Below are positions 25,453-32,448 of a DNA stretch of 38,690 bases, piece after piece. The DNA is taken from the NCBI GenBank assembly GCA_022447625.1, contig JAKVAX010000028.1:1-38690 (forward strand), read 5' to 3'. The notes beneath the pieces are model-generated. The model did no database searches. It was not told where the DNA came from and saw only the letters and a program-made list of their open reading frames with translations. Positions within the stretch are counted from its first letter, which is position 1, and every line of letters starts with the position of its first letter. This stretch comes from Flavobacteriales bacterium. GTDB lineage: Bacteria > Bacteroidota > Bacteroidia > Flavobacteriales_D > Sanyastnellaceae. The translations under genes were made by a program, and so were the position numbers.

Positions 25453-27246
25453 ATGAAAAACAAATTTACACGGGCCATGTTTCGGTATAATATGTACTTG
25501 ATCCTGAGTGTACTCACCTTGTTCCTTTACTCATGTGACCAGCATTCTGAATCCGAAGAACCATATGCTGAGGTAGAAACAGTGTACTTGAATGGAAGCA
25601 TCTTGACCATGAAGGGAGTCTCTCCCGAATATGTTGAATGCATTGCCATCGCCGAAGGTGAGATTGTTTATGTTGGAGATGAGCCAGAGGTAGCGGAGAC
25701 ATTTCCTCAAGCAGAAATTGTTGATCTCCAGGGGAAAACAATGTTACCTGGTTTCATTGACGCGCATTGCCATTTTGCAGGGTTCCCTGCTCAAGGGGTA
25801 GGAGCGAAAATTTTACCTCCACCCGATGCAACAGTAGATTCCATTGATGAGCTCGTCCGTGTTCTGAAGGAATGGGCCACACCCGAGAATATAGAGCTTA
25901 CCGGTTGGATTTTTGGTATGGGATTGGATGATAGTGTGATTAGGCCAGTAAAAGTGATGGGGGTTCAAGATGATATGCAACCTCAAAGTGTCATGCCGAC
26001 GAAAGACGACCTAGATAGGGTGTCAATGGAATATCCGGTCATCGCTATTCATATATCAGGACATCTCGCTGTTGTCAATTCAAAAGGCTTGGAGGAACTA
26101 GGTATTGATGAAAATACAGCTGACCCTCCAGGGGGTAAAATACGTAGAGTCCTGGGTACGATGGAACCCAATGGTGTTCTTGAGGAATTAGCAATTATTC
26201 CGAAGATGGCAGAGATTGTGAATCCATCAACACCCGAGGCAGCCAAGGTGTTTCTCGACTCAGGTATTGAGTTAGCGCTCTCGTATGGCTATACAACAGT
26301 CCAGGAGGGCAGGGCTTTTCTTACTTCGCATCAATTTTTGAGCAGCGCAGCAGAGTATAATCAGCTCCCTATGGATGTAGTCTCATATATTGATTACTCG
26401 TGTGATTCTTTGCTTCTGAGTGATTGGTATTCTGACAGCTACAAAAATAATTATCGGATTGGAGGAGTGAAATTAACATTAGATGGTTCTCCGCAAGGTA
26501 GAACAGCATGGTGTTCTCATCCCTATCTTATTCCTCCTGATGGAGAATCAGCTGAATACAGCGGATACCCGGTCATTGCGAATGACTCCATTGTTAAAGG
26601 TATCTATGATAAATGCTACAAAAACAATTGGCAAATTCTTACACATTGCAATGGAGATGCAGCCATGGATCAAATGATTCGCACGTTGTCACCTGTGGTA
26701 GAAAAATATGGGGTTGCTGACCGTCGTACAGTTTTGATTCATGGTCAATACATCCGCAAAGATCAACTGGCTCCTTTCGATAGTATGAATGTAATCGCCT
26801 CTCTTTTCCCAATGCACACCTACTACTGGGGAGATTGGCACCGGCAACTCATCGGAGATAGCCTAGTTCAATTCATTAGTCCGACGCGTGCTGTTTTGGA
26901 AAGAGGAATGCGCCTTACGATTCATTCTGATTCTCCGGTGGCACTGCCTAATATGATGAGACTCGTAGGGACGGCAGTAAATCGAACGAGTAGAAGCGGG
27001 AGGATTGTTGGGCCAGATCAGCGACTAACCCCCTATGAAGCGCTGAAATGTATCACTGAGTGGTCGGCTTATCAACATTTTGAAGAAGACATGAAAGGTA
27101 CTATCGAGGTCGGAAAAGTGGCCGATCTGGTGGTGCTAGATCAAAATCCACTGAAAGTACCGGTAGAATCCATTGAAGATATCACTGTGACTCACACCAT
27201 AAAAGAGGGGAAAGTGATTTATACGAGCCTACCTGAAAACCGATAA
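25453..27246 (+). CDS. Amidohydrolase lipoprotein (YtcJ-like)
   Basis: A 597-residue metal-dependent hydrolase of the amidohydrolase_3 group. The leader ends in a lipobox LYSC (Cys28 with the start used here), so it is probably a membrane-anchored lipoprotein. Metal and active-site features are FIDAHCHFAGFP, HCNGDAAMDQ, IHGQYIRKD and HSDSPVALPN. The N-terminal beta-sandwich strand VYLNGSILTMKG and C-terminal GKVADLVVLDQNPL complete the fold. Relatives hydrolyse various N-acyl or amide substrates; none can be chosen here. Several methionines precede the leader, so the start could be any of the first three. The next gene follows after two bases. Confidence 0.9.
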   Translation: MKNKFTRAMFRYNMYLILSVLTLFLYSCDQHSESEEPYAEVETVYLNGSILTMKGVSPEYVECIAIAEGEIVYVGDEPEVAETFPQAEIVDLQGKTMLPGFIDAHCHFAGFPAQGVGAKILPPPDATVDSIDELVRVLKEWATPENIELTGWIFGMGLDDSVIRPVKVMGVQDDMQPQSVMPTKDDLDRVSMEYPVIAIHISGHLAVVNSKGLEELGIDENTADPPGGKIRRVLGTMEPNGVLEELAIIPKMAEIVNPSTPEAAKVFLDSGIELALSYGYTTVQEGRAFLTSHQFLSSAAEYNQLPMDVVSYIDYSCDSLLLSDWYSDSYKNNYRIGGVKLTLDGSPQGRTAWCSHPYLIPPDGESAEYSGYPVIANDSIVKGIYDKCYKNNWQILTHCNGDAAMDQMIRTLSPVVEKYGVADRRTVLIHGQYIRKDQLAPFDSMNVIASLFPMHTYYWGDWHRQLIGDSLVQFISPTRAVLERGMRLTIHSDSPVALPNMMRLVGTAVNRTSRSGRIVGPDQRLTPYEALKCITEWSAYQHFEEDMKGTIEVGKVADLVVLDQNPLKVPVESIEDITVTHTIKEGKVIYTSLPENR

Positions 27247-27248
27247 TC

Positions 27249-27950
27249 ATGAGTATTTCTAATCGTTCAATCCTCGTCTTTTTGACAGTAACTCTGGCCT
27301 TAACAGCATGTAAGAAAACGGATTCGTCTGATATTCAAGATGAAGTTCCTATATACCAGGACTATTACGTCAGGTACGATAAAACAGAGAATGTTACAGT
27401 GGCAAAAGCGACCTTTAAAACCAATGGTGATAATGGCGACCGCTTAGTCTTGAGCGGTGAAAGTAGTGTGGAGTGCAACGATATTGTAGGCGAATACAAT
27501 TCAAACGTAACCAACTACTTTTATCGATGGGAGTTTGAGAACTTTATTGACTGTTCTTTTGTCTATGTCAAAAATACGACAAGTACCTACTCAAATACGC
27601 TGAGCTTTGATCAAGGCGTCGATATTTCTTTTCCCGAAGAGACGGCTTCTTTTAGCCTCGGAGAGACAGCGTCTTACGAATGGGAAGAAGGTCCGTTACA
27701 GGCAGGTGAGTCCATTACTTTCTATTTGACCCAAGGGTTGAATTCAGGTAGTGTTATATACGATGCTGAGGTTGGTCTAGAAGGGGTTCCATTCGGACCA
27801 AGTCTGATGTCTTCTTTGGTTGAGGGAGCTGCTACACTTCATATTACACGGTGCAAAGTAATTGATGGCGTTGATCAAGATGACATGTCCGCAGGCGGAC
27901 AGCGGGTGATTGAGGTCAAATTGACGAAAGATGTGATGTTGACTGACTAA
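27249..27950 (+). CDS. Hypothetical lipoprotein
   Basis: A 233-residue protein not recognised as a known family. The leader MSISNRSILVFLTVTLALTAC ends in lipobox LTAC (Cys21), followed by KKTDSSD, typical of Bacteroidota lipoproteins. The rest is beta-rich and acidic, with a WEFENFIDCSFVYVKNTTSTYSN region and two further cysteines (in VECND and FIDCSF). It starts two bases after the amidohydrolase gene and probably shares its transcript, so it may be an accessory envelope partner. Confidence 0.75.
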   Translation: MSISNRSILVFLTVTLALTACKKTDSSDIQDEVPIYQDYYVRYDKTENVTVAKATFKTNGDNGDRLVLSGESSVECNDIVGEYNSNVTNYFYRWEFENFIDCSFVYVKNTTSTYSNTLSFDQGVDISFPEETASFSLGETASYEWEEGPLQAGESITFYLTQGLNSGSVIYDAEVGLEGVPFGPSLMSSLVEGAATLHITRCKVIDGVDQDDMSAGGQRVIEVKLTKDVMLTD

Positions 27951-28118
27951 CGGTCCAGGTTAATTCAAGGATCAAACCCAAGTTGGATGAAGATCCGGTC
28001 TAACGAAGGTTGTTGTGTGAAAATTAGCGAGCGCCACTTTGAGCGTTTTGTTCAGTTCACATTTTTGCCATCAATGCCATAACAAGTAATACATCCCAAG
28101 GTTCTATCAGTATTTGCG

Positions 28119-29276
28119 TTACTGGATGAGGAGTTTATGGCTGAAATAAGTATAGCCATTAGAGATAGACAGAACGTAAACCCCTGGAGTTTCAATAAAA
28201 TCTAAGGCCGCTATTTGTGGTTGGCTAATGGTTTTTTCCTGGATAATGTTGCCAGTTAGATCCATTAATTGCAAGGTCACTTGTTCATGGATACTTGACA
28301 AATCAACGAAAACATTGCCCATTGATGGGTTTGGGAAAATGTGGGTCGCTGGGAGTTCGATAGTTTCTGTGTTTGAGGATGTGTTAGTCATCGCTAATTT
28401 AATGCCTACAGGTCGATGGTCTGATATGTAGTAGTCATAATCATACCATCCATCTGACATAAACTCATCGATTTTTAATGTGACTACTTCGGAGCCTGAG
28501 CTAGACAAATCATCAAATAATTCATTCGTAACCAAGATGTGGTCAAGGTGTGAAGGCCATCCATAGAAAGACCAATTCTCGGAGGTGCCTGATGCAATGT
28601 CGTAATCTGCAAAACTGTAATTGGAAGGATCATTTAAGAACATTTGGAACACATTGTGTTCATTATCGTCGATGAGTAGGTCATTTAAGTCACCGATCAC
28701 CAGAACCTTTGCTAATGGGTGGTATTCGTCAATGTATGTTTTGAGTAATTGGCTAGCTTCAAAACGGCGGTTTTCTTCGTCGCCAGAATCGTCCATGTCT
28801 AATAGGCCATCTCCACAGCATTTGAAATGATTATTGATGACAATGACGTCATTACCTTCAAACGAAAACTCAATCACTAACGGGGATCTAGGGAAGACAT
28901 TCCAGTAAGGAGATGTGTCATAAATTTTATAGATGCTTTGGACATCTATCGCGCTTGTTTTGTAGACGTATGCGAGTCCTCCGAACCATTCATTGTCCAT
29001 AAAAAGTTCGTAGCCTGGTAGATCGTCAATCATTTGACGACAGGCAATCGTATCATCAATTTCTTGTATCCCGATGAGATCGGCATCTAGGCTTTCAATG
29101 ATCTTTCCAACGGAATCAACGGTTAACATTCCGTTTTTCGGAAACCACTCTATATTCCAGGTGATTACTTCAAGCGTGGAGTCAGTGCCAAATGATATTT
29201 CGCCTAAGTCCTGGCCTAGAATGATCAAAGGCGACATATACATGCAAATTATCAATGTGATGAATCGATGTGCCAT
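28119..29276 (-). CDS. Secreted endonuclease/exonuclease/phosphatase-fold protein, T9SS
   Basis: A 385-residue exported enzyme. The signal peptide ends near SPLIILGQ (about residue 21). The EEP domain shows EVITWNIEWFP, LIGIQEIDDTI (catalytic Glu), VLVIGDLNDLLIDD (Asp/Asn pair) and ISDHRPVGIKL (final Asp-His), all in order. A T9SS sorting domain fills about the last 75 residues (HIFPNPSMGNVFVDL, LQLMDLTGNIIQ, GVYVLSIS, KLLIQ). The substrate may be extracellular DNA or a phosphodiester; sequence does not decide. It stands alone. Confidence 0.9.
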   Translation of the reverse strand: MAHRFITLIICMYMSPLIILGQDLGEISFGTDSTLEVITWNIEWFPKNGMLTVDSVGKIIESLDADLIGIQEIDDTIACRQMIDDLPGYELFMDNEWFGGLAYVYKTSAIDVQSIYKIYDTSPYWNVFPRSPLVIEFSFEGNDVIVINNHFKCCGDGLLDMDDSGDEENRRFEASQLLKTYIDEYHPLAKVLVIGDLNDLLIDDNEHNVFQMFLNDPSNYSFADYDIASGTSENWSFYGWPSHLDHILVTNELFDDLSSSGSEVVTLKIDEFMSDGWYDYDYYISDHRPVGIKLAMTNTSSNTETIELPATHIFPNPSMGNVFVDLSSIHEQVTLQLMDLTGNIIQEKTISQPQIAALDFIETPGVYVLSISNGYTYFSHKLLIQ

Positions 29277-29401
29277 AAGTGAAAGACAGAATGTAATCGT
29301 GATACTCTGCCAAGTTAAAATATTGAGAACAATTATAAGGAAGTCAATCTAACTGAACTTTATTCAAACTCTATCCTAGAGATGGGGAGCATCTCATAAG
29401 C

Positions 29402-29845
29402 TCAATATTCAATAAGGTACTCGTATTGCTTTCTCAGCTTTAACGCTCTTTCGCGAACCATATACAATCCAAATTCTGCGCGTTCATCGAAATTTCTTTC
29501 ATTCATTTCCAAATGGTAAAACACGTTGATAAAGTCACACTCGTTTTCGAAATGTTCGACCCAAGTATCTTGACTTTTCTTCAGTATTTCGGCAGTTTCC
29601 GTCGAAAGGGTGTCTGCCAGTAGAGTGTAGTAATGATTCATTTCAATCTCCCATTCAACCCAAGCGCGGTTGATACACTCAACTGTTCCCACCATTGTGT
29701 AATTGGAATCTACTTCTAGGCATTGTTTGTAGCTTAGGTCAATTGGGTGAATATCATCTTGAGAGAAACAGTCGGTTGCAACGACGCAGAAGAGTAATAC
29801 TAGCAACGGTATGAGGCGTATATTATAAATCATAGTTCTTCGCAT
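29402..29845 (-). CDS. LprI-like (DUF1311) secreted protein
   Basis: A 147-residue protein with a leader ending near ATDCFSQ. The mature part has the short alpha-helical DUF1311/LprI pattern: YKQCLEVDSNYTMVGTVECINRAWVEWEIEMNHYY, then WVEHFENECDF and ERALKLRKQYEYL. The spaced cysteines and TVECINRAW-like core are the signature. Some relatives inhibit lysozyme, but many have no tested role. The MRRT start (29845) gives a better charged leader than the internal MIYN (29833). It lies 45 bases from the next upstream gene, which has the same orientation. Confidence 0.7.
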   Translation of the reverse strand: MRRTMIYNIRLIPLLVLLFCVVATDCFSQDDIHPIDLSYKQCLEVDSNYTMVGTVECINRAWVEWEIEMNHYYTLLADTLSTETAEILKKSQDTWVEHFENECDFINVFYHLEMNERNFDERAEFGLYMVRERALKLRKQYEYLIEY

Positions 29846-29890
29846 TAAGCGTTTAGATGTTGGTGTTGAAAAGGTGCTTCAAGGGTAAGT

Positions 29891-30406
29891 TTACTCTTGG
29901 TTCAATAAATACGTGAAGTCTCGATAAAGAGAATGATAATCTTCAACGGAGAGCGCAATAGTATCTTTTTTTACGGCTTCTAGCCGGATGAGATCTTCCT
30001 TCATCAGCTCTTCCGAAGTCGTCTTTAGGGTATGTGTCGTTTTCTGACCTGTAAGTTCATCTGAAAAATAGTACTCAGTGCATGTCAAGCTGTAATCATC
30101 AGGGGCCATTCCATCCCATGAGAGTTCGAAACGATATAAGTAAATCAGTTTGTTATCAACGGAATAGTAATCACTGGTACTGCTGCCGTAACTACCGCTA
30201 TCATTTTCTTTCAAAATCCGCATTTGCGTTTTTGTACTGTCTCGGTAGAACGTAATGATTCCTTCTGCATCTCCGTAGGAGTATTCCAATTCTTTGAAGG
30301 CGATGAGGGATTGTTCTATGGCCAAGACTTGGGCCTTACGTTGAGAGATTAAATCAGCTACCTGGTAGTTAAGTGAGATGAATAAAATGAATACTGCCAG
30401 TTTCAT
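29891..30406 (-). CDS. Hypothetical secreted or periplasmic protein
   Basis: A 171-residue protein with no recognised family. The N-terminal hydrophobic stretch MKLAVFILFISLNYQVA looks like a signal peptide, followed by a helical segment RKAQVLAIEQSLIAFKELEYSYGDAEG and then beta-rich sequence containing EGIITFYRDSTKTQMRILKEN. It probably shares a transcript with the LprI-like gene downstream. Both encode small exported proteins, but no functional link can be shown. Confidence 0.6.
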   Translation of the reverse strand: MKLAVFILFISLNYQVADLISQRKAQVLAIEQSLIAFKELEYSYGDAEGIITFYRDSTKTQMRILKENDSGSYGSSTSDYYSVDNKLIYLYRFELSWDGMAPDDYSLTCTEYYFSDELTGQKTTHTLKTTSEELMKEDLIRLEAVKKDTIALSVEDYHSLYRDFTYLLNQE

Positions 30407-30943
30407 ATGGTGTCGCTATTCGGGGAATGAGTTGATCTTCAAGTATTGAAATCAATAGCACAAAATTTACGCCAAACTAGACAGTGAAATGTCCCACAAC
30501 TATAATTTGCAGAGCATTCAGTACCCTCTACGGATAGGTTCTCGAACTCTTTCCGTGAAAATCTAGGTGAGCTGTGGGATCTGCGTAAGGTGCTAGCTAC
30601 AGAGTGTTTGATGGATGAACTAGGTTGTATGATTAGCAGGTCCAAAACTGAGACTGATTCAGATATTCAACTGGGGAGATGAACGAATGCAATGAGGGTG
30701 GTGGCGAAGATCAAGGTGTTCACTTTCAGGTACATACAATCCCTCTGTAACTTCTGGGAATTTTGATTTTTCTAGACGGCCAATTCTCACAGACCACTTC
30801 GAATCCAATAGATCACAATTATATAGTCAGAGAACTTATTCCAATCTGAGCTGTCGATTTTTTTGCCGTAGGCTGCAACCCTATAGGAAAATATTGTGTC
30901 TAGAGACAGAGCAGAACTGATTTAATTTAACCTTTCATAACCA
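30407..30943. other. 537-bp intergenic region, no gene seen
   Basis: Divergent intergenic space between the hypothetical secreted protein (- strand) and the small T9SS protein (+ strand). The short frames present lack leaders, family features and consistent coding bias. I see no convincing promoter, tRNA or hairpin here. Confidence 0.5.
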
Positions 30944-31507
30944 ATGAACTCCTTAAAACTACTTTTCTGTATTTGTTCATTACTAGTGTCCAATTTGTTG
31001 CTTTCTCAAGACTGTTCTTTCAGTATTAATTATGAGCAACAGTCTTGTTCAGAGTACCATCTGTTCGCAACAGGTGAAGAAATCCTTGACTGGTATGTAG
31101 ACAATGTCTTTCAAGTGACAAGCACTGAATATGATTTTAATCCAAGCACCGCAGGCACCTATGAAATCTGCGCTGTGAACGAGGGCTGTCCGCCAGAAAC
31201 GAATGTTTGCGAAACGTTTGTAATCACTGAGGATTGTTTAGATAGTTTCACACTTGTGAGTGAGAATGAAATAAGTGACTTATTCAGTGTTTATCCAAAC
31301 CCATCAAAAGGAGCAGTTAATATTGCAGGCAATGTTGAAATCTTAGATAAGATCCACATTCGGGATGCCCTGGGTAGCCTGGTCTACTTATCAAATGATC
31401 CTTCAAATGAAGCTATCTCCCTTGCTGATTTACCTTCCGGAACATACTTTATATACTTTTCATCAGCTGAAGGAGTCTTTGTGGAAAAGTTGCTGCTAAA
31501 CAAATAA
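30944..31507 (+). CDS. Small secreted protein with T9SS sorting domain
   Basis: A 187-residue exported protein. The signal peptide (MNSLKLLFCICSLLVSNLLLSQ) is followed by a short cysteine-containing beta domain resembling a PKD/Ig-like unit (residues about 23-95, with EILDWYVDN and GTYEICAVNEGCPPET). A T9SS sorting domain runs from VYPNPSKGAVNIAG through IHIRDALGSLVYL to SGTYFIYFSSAEG and KLLLNK. It is very short for a T9SS cargo, with little beyond one small domain and the tag. The early coding region contains a perfect 10-bp inverted repeat (31007-31016 / 31038-31047). Confidence 0.8.
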   Translation: MNSLKLLFCICSLLVSNLLLSQDCSFSINYEQQSCSEYHLFATGEEILDWYVDNVFQVTSTEYDFNPSTAGTYEICAVNEGCPPETNVCETFVITEDCLDSFTLVSENEISDLFSVYPNPSKGAVNIAGNVEILDKIHIRDALGSLVYLSNDPSNEAISLADLPSGTYFIYFSSAEGVFVEKLLLNK

Positions 31508-31737
31508 CGGGCATTTAGAAATCGGTGGGAGTGCATAATGTACTCTTGGCAAAAAGGCTACAATGACGAAAATGAGTTCATCGCTCGTTCTCAGTCGCTG
31601 CGCATCATAGCCACCCCGCTATCCGTAACTACGCCTCCAAATTTCGATCAAGCAGACGCTACCAAATTTACTCTTCGAAGACAAAGCGAAGCATTTGTGA
31701 TCGCTCTCGTCGAAGAAAGGAAAAGAGTGGGAAACGA

Positions 31738-31800
31738 CGTGAGAGCGAAGAAAATCAGAACAAGAAACTTCGCTCTCACGATGTTTCTCGTTCTGATTTG
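31738..31800. repeat. Interleaved inverted repeats (A-B-A'-B')
   Basis: CGTGAGAGCGAAG (31738-31750) pairs perfectly with CTTCGCTCTCACG (31768-31780). The loop segment AAAATCAGAACAAGAAAC (31751-31768) pairs at 16 of 18 positions with GTTTCTCGTTCTGATTTG (31783-31800). If transcribed, it could form either of two hairpins or a pseudoknot. A further TCGCTCTCGTCG (31701-31712) is complementary to part of arm A. Confidence 0.7.
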
Positions 31801-31916
31801 TGCCTGGGGCGGGGTTACTTCCTGCGGTCGCGCTTCTCCGCTCCATTTATGATACTCATTTCGCTCCGAGGTGAAACCACATTCACTCCCAATTCATCGA
31901 AACACCCACAATAGAA

Positions 31917-31950
31917 AAAAGGCCTCCGCTCAAATGAGCAAAGGCCTTTT
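31917..31950. terminator. Bidirectional terminator-like hairpin
   Basis: AAAAGGCCT (31917-31925) and AGGCCTTTT (31942-31950) form the outer stem, and GCTC (31928-31931) with GAGC (31936-31939) the inner stem around an AAAT loop. A six-base A run on the left gives a T tract on the minus strand; the + strand ends in TTTT. It separates the T9SS gene side from the HTH operon side. Confidence 0.75.
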
Positions 31951-32020
31951 CAGTACCCATGGACTTCCAGTTATCGAACTCTCTTGTAGAGGGATTTCGT
32001 AAGATATACCAATTAAAGGG

Positions 32021-32125
32021 GATTCTAGAAGAATCTGGCTATGACAACAGTCTATACCACAATTTCACAAGTCCTTGATTGGACTTGTATTCTTCTACAC
32101 TATAGTACATGAACTATACTGAAGA
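32021..32125. promoter_or_regulatory. Three consecutive dyads upstream of the HTH gene
   Basis: Three inverted repeats in 105 bases: GATTCT-aga-AGAATC (32021-32035), ACAAGTCC-ttgatt-GGACTTGT (32067-32088), and TCTTC/TATAGT with ACTATA/GAAGA (32091-32095 and 32101-32106 with 32113-32118 and 32121-32125). The middle one is a perfect 22-base dyad of the size expected for a dimeric HTH regulator. They are candidate operators for autoregulation by the product of 32230-32445. Confidence 0.5.
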
Positions 32126-32202
32126 AGAGGGCTTTGCAAAAACAAACCATCCATCTACTGTAAAGACGTATCCAGAATATCTAAATATCCATTCGGATTT
32201 CG

Positions 32203-32210
32203 TACATTTA
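32203..32210 (+). promoter_or_regulatory. Possible -7 element of the HTH-GHKL operon
   Basis: TACATTTA has one mismatch to TAnnTTTG and lies 19 bases before the ATG at 32230. There is no TTG at the expected distance, so the call is weak. Confidence 0.3.
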
Positions 32211-32229
32211 CCCCATTCAAAATTCCAAT

Positions 32230-32445
32230 ATGACAGAACTGGGCAAATACCTTAATAAGAAATCGGTAAACAAAGCGGAAATCTCGAGGCGTACAGGAAT
32301 AAGTCCATCTAGGTTAAGTGAGTTGTCATTGAATAGTTCAACTAAACTTCGTGCAGATGAAATTTATTTGATTGCCCTGGCAATTGATATTTCCCCAGGT
32401 CAAGTCTTAGAGGAAGTCTGTGGTCATTTAACTATAAACTCTTAG
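32230..32445 (+). CDS. Small Xre-like HTH regulator
   Basis: A 71-residue DNA-binding protein. The Cro/C1-type helix-turn-helix is seen in VNKAEISRRTGISPSRLSELS, followed by the usual LRADEIYLIALAIDISPGQVLEEV helices. It has no added sensor or peptidase domain. It starts an AT-rich operon three bases before the GHKL gene and sits downstream of three dyads, so it probably controls the transcription of the whole unit, as such regulators commonly do in restriction-modification and defence loci. Confidence 0.85.
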   Translation: MTELGKYLNKKSVNKAEISRRTGISPSRLSELSLNSSTKLRADEIYLIALAIDISPGQVLEEVCGHLTINS

Positions 32446-32448
32446 CTA

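Larger units (their letters stand above)
31508..32229. other. 722-bp repeat-rich junction before the AT-rich operon
   Basis: No supported gene. The first half (31560-31860) repeats TCGCTCTC-like words in both orientations and holds interleaved inverted repeats. A strong hairpin follows at 31917-31950. From about 32020 the DNA becomes AT-rich with three dyads before the HTH gene. A minus-strand frame here contains SNPAPGT, a word often seen where frames read across tRNA-like or repeated DNA, but I cannot fold a tRNA. It is probably the left boundary of a transferred segment. Confidence 0.5.

Noticed and set aside
30439-30645. 68-residue minus-strand frame in the 30.4-30.9 kb gap
   Set aside because: No leader, domain, promoter or coding character.
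31538-31852. Possible small genes on both strands of the junction (104 and 75 residues)
   Set aside because: Both frames run through strong inverted repeats, have no leader or family feature and mirror each other's composition. They are more likely by-products of repetitive DNA.
31500-32020. tRNA gene or tRNA fragment as integration target
   Set aside because: TTCGA-like words and an SNPAPGT-coding stretch suggested one, but I could not build a cloverleaf with acceptor, anticodon and T stems.
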